Shown one piece after another: positions 58,087-64,000 of a stretch of DNA of 64,000 bases (position 1 is its first letter; every line of letters starts with the position of its first letter). Source of the DNA: an uncultured Oscillospiraceae bacterium. Its GTDB lineage: Bacteria > Bacillota > Clostridia > Oscillospirales > Acutalibacteraceae. The stretch is from contig UQWL01000015.1 in NCBI GenBank assembly GCA_900544715.1, positions 1-64,000 on the forward strand, in the 5' to 3' direction. Both the position numbers and the translations under genes were made by a program. The notes beneath the pieces were generated by a model. It searched no databases. It was given only the letters and a program-made list of their open reading frames with translations, and was not told the origin of the DNA.

Positions 58087-60468
58087 TTACGCCTGCTTGG
58101 TGACGTTGACTTTGCAGGTGTAGGTTCCCATATTCTCAACCGTGATCGTAACAGTCGCCTCGCCGCTCTCGCCTTTCGTGCGCAGCCAGAAGGCGCGGTC
58201 GCCGCCGATGAGCGCAAAGGTCTTCGGGCCGATCACTTCTACAGGGCCATCCACAGTAACCGTCACGGCATTGTTCGCAAAGGGCAAGCGGTTGCCGTTT
58301 TGATCAATGGCAGTCAGTGCGACACGGGTCACATCATAGGTATCCGCCTCCACGAGCTGCGGGTTGTCGACGCGGACATCCAGCGCCCTCTCTGTTACAG
58401 CTGTTTTGACGACCGTCTTGACGAGTTGCCCATCCTTATAGCCCTCGAAGCGGTAGGAAATCTGCTCATCGCCCCAGCCGCCGATATACTTTTCGACCAG
58501 GGAGACCATATCGCCGATCTTCATGCCGCTCGTGACGATTCCAAGGCCCGCCAGGAGGAAATATCTCTTCGGCATGGAGAAGGCGTATTTCGAGCCTGCC
58601 ACCAGCGCGGGCTTCAAAAACTTCGCCGCAGTTTCGTTGAGATGCTCCTTCTCGGTGAGCGCGTCGCCGATGAAATCATCCGTGAAAATCGGCGGGTGCG
58701 GCAGGTGCGGGAAGGCCTTTTTATTCGGGTATGCCGTGCTGACATACACCCCGTTTTTATAGAGCTTCACGTAATCGCAGTTGGTAAAGGCGTAGACCTG
58801 GCCGATCTGGTTCGCCGGATGCTCGCCGATATCCATGGAGGAGGAAATCTCCATCACAGGCGTCTCATCCTGCTGAGAGGCATATAGCGCAGCGGCAAGC
58901 TTCGGCACGCGGAACATATCCGTCACACCGTGATAGCAGATGCGGTCGCCGCTGCCAAAATCCTTGTGCGTATTATAATCCGCCATGCACCAGCCGATCG
59001 CGCCGCTGGTGCGGCTGCTGCCGTAGGCCGCGTTCAACACGCGGGCATGGCGCAGCGCATGCTCCACGCGGATCTCCTCGCGGTCGAAGCTCTTGGTGGG
59101 ATACATATGCCCATTGTGCTCCGTGACGAGATAGGGCGCCTTCGGCCCAGCCACAATCATGGGCAGGTTCAGCGCGATCTTCCCGCCGGAATGGATAAAA
59201 TCGTTATAGGTATAAACATCCTCCAGCAGATGGCTCTGCGGGAAATTGCGCACGCCTCCCGTCTGGCGGGTATCATCCAGCGAATGCGCGATGGCGTTCG
59301 TCTTTTCATACAGCTCGTCGCAGTCCTGCCCCTCATTGACGCGCACGCCCCAGAGGATGACGCAGGGGTGGTTGCGGTCGCGTTTGACCATATCAGCCAC
59401 GTTCTTCAGGAAGTTCTCCCGCCATTCGCCCTCGCCGGTGAACTGCCAGCTCGGAATCTCGGTGAAGACAAGCAGGCCGATTTCATCGCAGCGGTCGAGG
59501 AAGTGTGTGGAATCCGGATAGTGCGAGGTGCGCACCAGATTGCAGCCGAGCTCAAATTTCAGCAGGTCGGCATCCGCCTTCTGCGCGGAGGCCGGCATTG
59601 CATAGCCGACGTACGGATAGCTTTGGTGACGGTTCAGGCCGCGGATCTTCATCTTCTTTCCATTCAGATAGAAGCCGTCCTTGCGGAATTCGCACTCGCG
59701 GAAGCCGAAGCGATAGGATTTTTCATCCGCGCCGCCATTATAGACCACCTTCAGGGTGTAGAGCTTTGGATGCTCCGTGGACCAGAGCGTCACGCCGGAG
59801 ACACGCCATTTGAGATTGAGCACCTTCGCCTCAAACGGGCAGGCCTGGGAGGCGATCAGCTGCTCGCCGTCGTATAGCTCCAGCTTTAAATCGCCCTGTG
59901 TCTTCTCTGAGAAGGTCACATCGATATCAAGCAGCTTCTTTTTGCCGAGCAGCAGATCCTTGGTGCGGATAAAGGCATCTTCAATATACACCTCATTGAC
60001 GCATTCGAGCCAGACCTCGCGATAAATGCCGCCGTAGCAGAGATAATCGACGACCCTGCCGAACGGCGGAATCTCCGGGCGCTCCGTGGAATCGACCTCC
60101 ACGGCAAGAACATTGCCGCGCGTTTTGACCGTGTCGGTCACATCAAAAACAAAGGCTGTGTAACCGCCCTTATGTTCGCCGAGGAGGGTGCCGTTTAAAT
60201 ACACTTTTGCGGCGTTGGCCACGCCCTCAAAATGCAGCAGGAAACGGTTGCCCTTCATCTTCATTCCCCTTGGCAGGGCAAACTCCTTGCGGTAGCCGCT
60301 GACGAACTGGTAATCCCGCTCGTCGAAATAATTCAGCGGCAGCTCTTTGCAGGTATGCGGAATGTCAACGCATTCCAGCGCGCTCGCGTCAAAATCCGGC
60401 GTAACCATCGCCGGGTCGAAGGCGGGCGTGTAGCGCCAGCCAAAATTCAGGGGCAGGGTCGTTCTCAT
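58087..60468 (-). CDS. Glycoside hydrolase family 2 enzyme (beta-galactosidase-like)
   Basis: Protein of 793 aa. Domain order: N-terminal sugar-binding jelly roll (about 1-175), immunoglobulin-like domain (about 180-275), TIM barrel with the start RGLNRHQSYPYVG, acid/base Glu in WGVRVNEGQD (about 377) and nucleophile Glu in YLVTEHNGHMYP (about 448), and C-terminal beta-sandwich domains including an invasin/Big-like VTVDGPVEVIG region. No signal peptide, so it acts in the cytoplasm on imported glycosides. I start at MRTTLPLNFGW (60468); a TTG four codons earlier is possible. It follows the alpha-galactosidase gene by 59 bases. Confidence 0.92.
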   Translation of the reverse strand: MRTTLPLNFGWRYTPAFDPAMVTPDFDASALECVDIPHTCKELPLNYFDERDYQFVSGYRKEFALPRGMKMKGNRFLLHFEGVANAAKVYLNGTLLGEHKGGYTAFVFDVTDTVKTRGNVLAVEVDSTERPEIPPFGRVVDYLCYGGIYREVWLECVNEVYIEDAFIRTKDLLLGKKKLLDIDVTFSEKTQGDLKLELYDGEQLIASQACPFEAKVLNLKWRVSGVTLWSTEHPKLYTLKVVYNGGADEKSYRFGFRECEFRKDGFYLNGKKMKIRGLNRHQSYPYVGYAMPASAQKADADLLKFELGCNLVRTSHYPDSTHFLDRCDEIGLLVFTEIPSWQFTGEGEWRENFLKNVADMVKRDRNHPCVILWGVRVNEGQDCDELYEKTNAIAHSLDDTRQTGGVRNFPQSHLLEDVYTYNDFIHSGGKIALNLPMIVAGPKAPYLVTEHNGHMYPTKSFDREEIRVEHALRHARVLNAAYGSSRTSGAIGWCMADYNTHKDFGSGDRICYHGVTDMFRVPKLAAALYASQQDETPVMEISSSMDIGEHPANQIGQVYAFTNCDYVKLYKNGVYVSTAYPNKKAFPHLPHPPIFTDDFIGDALTEKEHLNETAAKFLKPALVAGSKYAFSMPKRYFLLAGLGIVTSGMKIGDMVSLVEKYIGGWGDEQISYRFEGYKDGQLVKTVVKTAVTERALDVRVDNPQLVEADTYDVTRVALTAIDQNGNRLPFANNAVTVTVDGPVEVIGPKTFALIGGDRAFWLRTKGESGEATVTITVENMGTYTCKVNVTKQA

Positions 60469-60527
60469 GATCCAATCCAATCCTTTCTTCCATTCTTTTT
60501 CTTCTCTCAGTATGCGCCCGGTTCCGC

Positions 60528-62921
60528 CTAACGCAGGGTGATCGATGTGGGTTCGTCCGCCCCGCCAATGATTTCTTCCGGCCGCGTGGCTTCCTTCAGG
60601 TAATAAACGCGGGAATCCGTATCCGTCATCACGCGCGTTTTGCCGTTATATCCGCTCAGCACGAAGAGCTGGCACGGCACAAGCCCTGCATAAAGCAGCG
60701 ATGCGCCGGGAAGCGTGTAATCCTCCCTCTCTGAATGCAGGCGGATATGATCTGTCAGAAAATTATAAACCTTGCCGTCCTCCATGTCAAACTTCTTGGG
60801 GAGCGGCGTATTGATGATCTCGCCAAAGGTACGCAGGTTCAAAAGCTGCTGCCGAGCGGTAAAGCGATACGTCTTTTCCGGGTCGAGCCCGACGAAAGCG
60901 AGCCGATCCGGCCCACTGTTCGGCGTGAGCCGGTCAATGAAGCAGCCGAGCATGGACTCCGCCCTGTCCGGCGACACCACCTGCCACGCGCAGGTATTCT
61001 CTTTGAACGGATTGCCGATGCGGTAAAATTCTCCGAACTGCAAAAGCCGGCGATGCTCCTTATAAAACGCGATCTGCTTTTTGACCGCCGCCCGGTCAAA
61101 GGAGGAAAGGTTCGTCACATCCAGCTCATACCCCGTCAGCCCGAAGCTCGCCACGTTGAAGCGCTCCTCAATGGAGGAGGCACGCAGGGAGGCGAAGCTC
61201 GGTGACGCGCTGACGTGCATCGTCATGACGGATTGCGGATATCCATAGGAAGTGCCGGTTTGAATCCGGATGCGGTCGAGCGGGTCCGTATTGTCGCTCG
61301 TCCAGCACTGCGGCATGTAGCAGAACATACCGAGATCGAAGCGGTTGCCTCCGCTGGAGCAGGATTCAAACAGCACATGCGGGAAGCGGTCGCACAGCGC
61401 CTGCAAGATATTGTAAAGGCCGAGATAATAGCGGTGAAAATATTCGCCCTGCCGCGTGCCGAGTGTCCGCCCGAACACATCGGAAAACTGGCGGTTCATA
61501 TCCCACTTGATATATTCAATGTTGCCGAGCTTCATCACATCGGTGATCGTATCGATCAGGTATTGCTGCACGTCCGGATTCGTCAGGTCCAACACCAGCT
61601 GGTTGCGGCCCTCCGTCGGCTCGTATTCGTCTGTGGTCATCGCCCAATCCGGGTGCGCGCGGTAGAGGTCGCTGTCCGGATTGACCATCTCCGGCTCCAC
61701 CCACAGGCCAAACTTGAGGCCCATGTCATTGATCTTCTTTGCCAGGCCGCCGATGCCGGAGGGAAGCTTCTTTTTGTTCACCCACCAGTCGCCGAGGGAG
61801 GAGTGGTCGCTGTTGCGCTTGCCAAACCAGCCGTCGTCTAGGACGAAGAGCTCTGCGCCCAACCGCGCGCCCTCCTTGGCGATGGCGAGGATTTTCTTCT
61901 CCGTGAAGGTGAAATACGTCGCCTCCCAATTGTTGACGACAATTGGGCGCTCCTTGTTCTTCCATTCACCGCGCACGATATGCTCCTTGACAAAGGCATG
62001 CATATTGCGGCTCATGCCGTTGAGGCCCTCATGGCTGAAGGTGAGCACCGATTCCGGCGCGTCGAAAGATTGGCCCGGTGCAAGCGCCCATTCAAATTCG
62101 AACGGGTTGATGCCGTTCTGCACGCGCACCATCCCGTGCGGCGATACCTCCACGCGGCCGATGTGGTTGCCGGAATAGACGAGGTTGAAGCCCCAGCACT
62201 CCCCCGCCTGCTCGTTGCAGCCCTCTTTCCGGATGGCAAAAAAGGGATTGTGGCGGTTGGAGCTCGTGCCGCAGATGGAGCCGATGGAGCACTCCCCCGC
62301 CGTGAGCTTGTGCTCATGCTGATACCGCTCGCGAATCCAGGAGCCGTCGAAGGAGAGCATCGTATAATCCCCCGCGGGCAGGTCGATCTGCATGCTCATC
62401 AGGGAATGGATTTTGATCTCCTTTTCCCCCTGATTGATCAGCCGCGCGCTGCGGGTGATCACATTGCACTCCTCAAACACGGTGTAAAACAAATGCAACT
62501 GCGCACAAAGCGCCGGATCCTCCAGAATGACTGTGAGCGTTTTGCTCCTCCCATAGCTGGAGGGGAGGCCGGCAAGCTCCGGCTTGGTATCCGTCACCTT
62601 TGCATCCAGGAATTTGAAATCGCAGTTGAAATTCCCGTTTTCGGCCTGTACCTGCATGGCGGGCAGACGGTAATCGCCCTTGCCGAATTCCGAATAGTCG
62701 AGCCGGATATGATCGAGCGACAGATGATCCTGCTTATCATAGACGGTGGAGTTGCTGTAGCCTGCGGCATGCTTATCACAGAGAAACGCATAGTCCCCGC
62801 ATGCCGGGATACGCCGCCCGTAATAAAGCTGCTCGAGCTTGCCGCAGGGCAAAGCGCGGAAGAGATAGCTCGTTTGTTCCGTGGATAAATGGAATTCCTG
62901 CCGGCTGGTGATCTGGATCAT
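60528..62921 (-). CDS. Alpha-galactosidase, glycoside hydrolase family 36
   Basis: Protein of 797 aa. The large N-terminal beta-supersandwich is followed by a TIM barrel with DDGWFGKRNSDHSSLGDWWVN, nucleophile Asp in IKWDMNR (about 472), the ESCSSGGNRFDLGM block and acid/base Asp in CWTSDNTD (about 543), and a C-terminal beta domain. It would hydrolyse raffinose-type oligosaccharides or melibiose in the cytoplasm; there is no signal peptide. The length and order match tetrameric GH36 enzymes such as AgaA. It opens an operon with the GH2 gene from the promoter at 63050-63078. Confidence 0.95.
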   Translation of the reverse strand: MIQITSRQEFHLSTEQTSYLFRALPCGKLEQLYYGRRIPACGDYAFLCDKHAAGYSNSTVYDKQDHLSLDHIRLDYSEFGKGDYRLPAMQVQAENGNFNCDFKFLDAKVTDTKPELAGLPSSYGRSKTLTVILEDPALCAQLHLFYTVFEECNVITRSARLINQGEKEIKIHSLMSMQIDLPAGDYTMLSFDGSWIRERYQHEHKLTAGECSIGSICGTSSNRHNPFFAIRKEGCNEQAGECWGFNLVYSGNHIGRVEVSPHGMVRVQNGINPFEFEWALAPGQSFDAPESVLTFSHEGLNGMSRNMHAFVKEHIVRGEWKNKERPIVVNNWEATYFTFTEKKILAIAKEGARLGAELFVLDDGWFGKRNSDHSSLGDWWVNKKKLPSGIGGLAKKINDMGLKFGLWVEPEMVNPDSDLYRAHPDWAMTTDEYEPTEGRNQLVLDLTNPDVQQYLIDTITDVMKLGNIEYIKWDMNRQFSDVFGRTLGTRQGEYFHRYYLGLYNILQALCDRFPHVLFESCSSGGNRFDLGMFCYMPQCWTSDNTDPLDRIRIQTGTSYGYPQSVMTMHVSASPSFASLRASSIEERFNVASFGLTGYELDVTNLSSFDRAAVKKQIAFYKEHRRLLQFGEFYRIGNPFKENTCAWQVVSPDRAESMLGCFIDRLTPNSGPDRLAFVGLDPEKTYRFTARQQLLNLRTFGEIINTPLPKKFDMEDGKVYNFLTDHIRLHSEREDYTLPGASLLYAGLVPCQLFVLSGYNGKTRVMTDTDSRVYYLKEATRPEEIIGGADEPTSITLR

Positions 62922-62958
62922 AAGATGTGCCTGTCCTTTCCGTCACGTTGTGTCTGTC

Positions 62959-62973
62959 GTAAAACGATTCCAT
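62959..62973 (-). promoter_or_regulatory. Cre-like site in the galactosidase operon leader
   Basis: Minus strand ATGGAATCGTTTTAC fits the CcpA cre consensus core TGNAANCG but fails in the last two conserved positions. It lies between the promoter and the GH36 start, a place where CcpA can block elongation. Tentative. Confidence 0.35.
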
Positions 62974-63049
62974 ATACAGGGGGCGCGCGGTAAAATATAC
63001 ACATTTTTCCGCGGGCCCTGTCCCTTTTTTAGGATGGTTTTCGTATCTC

Positions 63050-63078
63050 ATTATAGAGAACAGAAGCTCGGTCTGCAA
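63050..63078 (-). promoter_or_regulatory. Promoter of the GH36-GH2 operon
   Basis: Minus strand TTGCAG (63073-63078), a 17-base spacer and a perfect TATAAT (63050-63055); 128 bases before the GH36 start. Confidence 0.82.
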
Positions 63079-63259
63079 GCGGTTTTGTGAAAAAATTCCT
63101 GTCTGCAGAAAAAACGGTTTGACTTCGATACGCAGCTTCAGCAAAATTCTTAATTTGGTCTTTATTTCCACATCAAGCATTTTTATATTTACATATATTT
63201 CCATAAAAATCATAAAATCAATCATAATGCATAAAAATTTAAAAAAATCGACGATTTAA

Positions 63260-63288
63260 TTTGACAAAAAATACGGTTTATTTTATAA
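63260..63288 (+). promoter_or_regulatory. Consensus promoter of the surface-protein gene
   Basis: Perfect TTGACA (63260-63265), a 17-base spacer and a perfect TATAAT (63283-63288). Confidence 0.87.
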
Positions 63289-63357
63289 TTTACCCATACG
63301 GATATGAATTTTGTCAATACATTTTCCGTAAATATTCCATTTTGGAGTGATGTAAAG

Positions 63358-63405
63358 ATGAAGAAAAAAAAATATTTTGTGGAGGTTGGTGATCTCGATT
63401 GGTGA
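63358..63405 (+). CDS. Possible 15-residue leader peptide
   Basis: ATG AAG AAA starts the peptide MKKKKYFVEVGDLDW, which ends in TGA at 63403-63405. TGGAGTGATG precedes the ATG. The stop overlaps the GTG start of the following gene (GTGA), a classic coupling arrangement. It is too short to judge by composition and may be a leader or a chance frame. Confidence 0.4.
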   Translation: MKKKKYFVEVGDLDW

Positions 63406-64000
63406 GAGTCAGGCGTAAAACTGGGCACAGAGTGATATCATTTTTATTGTGTGTATTGATGCTTTTTGGTACTGTTCCGTTAACTTTTGCAGCAATTGAT
63501 CCAATAGTTCCTGATAATGACACAAGGTTCCCCGTTATAGAGAGAAGTTCAGAAACAGTTTATATTCAGAAAGCTATTCCAGATGTTTCTGAGCAGGAGA
63601 CTATTTTTTTTGGTACTAAACTGGGTGACTACGAGTTTAAAAAGACTGGTGCAAATCTAAGAGTAGCAGTACCAGATGGAACTGGCGGATATGGTTATGA
63701 CAATTACAAAGTAACGAAATTATCAGTTGAATTTGTAAATAAAGACAACATTGCTCAACCTGGTGTCAATAAGGAGCCAGTTATAATTTATGTTACAGAA
63801 AATCCTGACATTTGGGTAAAGATTGAGTACACCTTTGAAGTTAAAGGGACTTCACAAGCTGAAATTATTGAGAATCCCATCATTGAATCTCCTGTAAAAT
63901 ACACAGAGAATATGAAAGTCTCTGATTTGACACTTAGCGGCGGCGAGGCGAACGTGCCTGGCACTTTCAGCTTCGCAGAACCGGATAAAGCTCTTGGTCT
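63402..64000 (+). CDS. Secreted surface protein, N-terminal part (runs off the window)
   Basis: Partial, about 200 residues to the window edge. A basic, hydrophobic signal peptide (RVRRKTGHRVISFLLCVLML, cleavage near PLTFAA at about residue 31) is followed by a beta-rich, low-GC segment and then, from about 63930, the more GC-rich LTLSGGEANVPGTFSF. This resembles the start of the repeat units (MBG/YDG-like Ig folds) found in large adhesins of gut Clostridia. GTG 63402 is the most likely start; GGTGAT lies nine bases upstream and a TTG directly before it is possible. Full length and anchoring cannot be seen. Confidence 0.75.
   Translation, partial: MRVRRKTGHRVISFLLCVLMLFGTVPLTFAAIDPIVPDNDTRFPVIERSSETVYIQKAIPDVSEQETIFFGTKLGDYEFKKTGANLRVAVPDGTGGYGYDNYKVTKLSVEFVNKDNIAQPGVNKEPVIIYVTENPDIWVKIEYTFEVKGTSQAEIIENPIIESPVKYTENMKVSDLTLSGGEANVPGTFSFAEPDKALG

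Larger units (their letters stand above)
62922..63357. other. Divergent regulatory region between the galactosidase operon and the surface-protein gene
   Basis: About 480 bases up to the surface-protein gene. It carries the GH36 promoter with a cre-like site in the leader and the consensus plus-strand promoter at 63260-63288. The stretch 63130-63360 is strongly AT-rich. No separate regulator gene is present. Confidence 0.65.

Noticed and set aside
1..64000. Search for CRISPR arrays, tRNA or rRNA genes, insertion sequences and integrases
   Set aside because: No regularly spaced direct repeats, no cloverleaf or rRNA stretches and no transposase or recombinase motifs were recognised by eye; a tool-based scan was not possible.

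Overview
The window looks like chromosomal DNA of a moderately GC-rich, anaerobic Gram-positive bacterium of the class Clostridia, most likely an intestinal member of the Oscillospirales (Ruminococcaceae-like). The evidence is an S10-spc-alpha ribosomal super-operon with zinc-type S14, S4 and L36 and a KOW protein between map and infA, the rplS-lepB-ylqF-rnhB-yraN gene order, a single-chain pyruvate:ferredoxin oxidoreductase, a GPH sugar symporter, GH2/GH36 glycosidases and strong GGAGG ribosome binding sites. No tRNA, rRNA, CRISPR array, insertion sequence or phage block was seen.

Layout. 1-3.8 kb (minus): rplS, two signal peptidases, ylqF, rnhB and yraN, starting from a promoter of its own. 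4.3 kb: a solitary PadR regulator with a perfect inverted repeat over its promoter. 4.8-8.4 kb: nifJ, divergent from a CBS-domain membrane protein (8.9-10.4 kb). 10.4-15.3 kb (minus): a dlt-like cell-envelope acylation cluster in the order A-C-B-D. 15.4-16.1 kb: an alpha/beta hydrolase that appears to share its operator with the copper operon. 16.3-19.4 kb: a DUF4874/DUF4832 carbohydrate protein divergent from a GPH sugar symporter. 19.6-21 kb: a secreted protein of unknown function. 21.3-24.5 kb: an ABC exporter pair. 24.8-29.6 kb (minus): two M42 aminopeptidases, a GNAT protein, a methionine gamma-lyase family protein and a DUF2461 protein in one tight operon. 29.8-32.7 kb: a YfhO membrane protein. 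32.8-36.3 kb (minus): a Ca2+-type P-ATPase and a lipoprotein. 36.3-37.1 kb: non-coding DNA with repeats and hairpins. 37.1-53 kb (minus): the ribosomal super-operon, rpsJ to rplQ, including secY, adk, map, infA and rpoA. 53.2-54.6 kb: an orphan phage-type DUF4417 gene. 54.9-57.9 kb (minus): csoR and copA, where copA carries a CopZ-like domain at its C-terminus with its own ribosome binding site. 58.1-62.9 kb (minus): a GH36 alpha-galactosidase and a GH2 beta-galactosidase. 63.3 kb to the end (plus): the start of an AT-rich surface-protein gene.

The most unusual signal is a leader element of about 110-130 bases directly in front of four unrelated minus-strand genes: the dltC-like gene, adk, the DUF4832 gene and the Ca2+-ATPase gene. 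Each copy has a 5' hairpin, a second small hairpin, a hairpin ending in the Shine-Dalgarno sequence, and an in-frame ATG-GTY-RTN-NNN-ATG start context. In the DUF4832 gene the element fills the whole 5' UTR downstream of a consensus promoter, so it is transcribed. It may be a cis-regulatory RNA family or an RBS-carrying repeat. Other notable points are the predicted CsoR link between copper homeostasis and the hydrolase, the nested copZ inside copA, and a structured non-coding segment at 36.5-37.07 kb flanked by inverted copies of a terminator-like repeat. All functional calls rest on reading motifs and context by eye; no database search was run.
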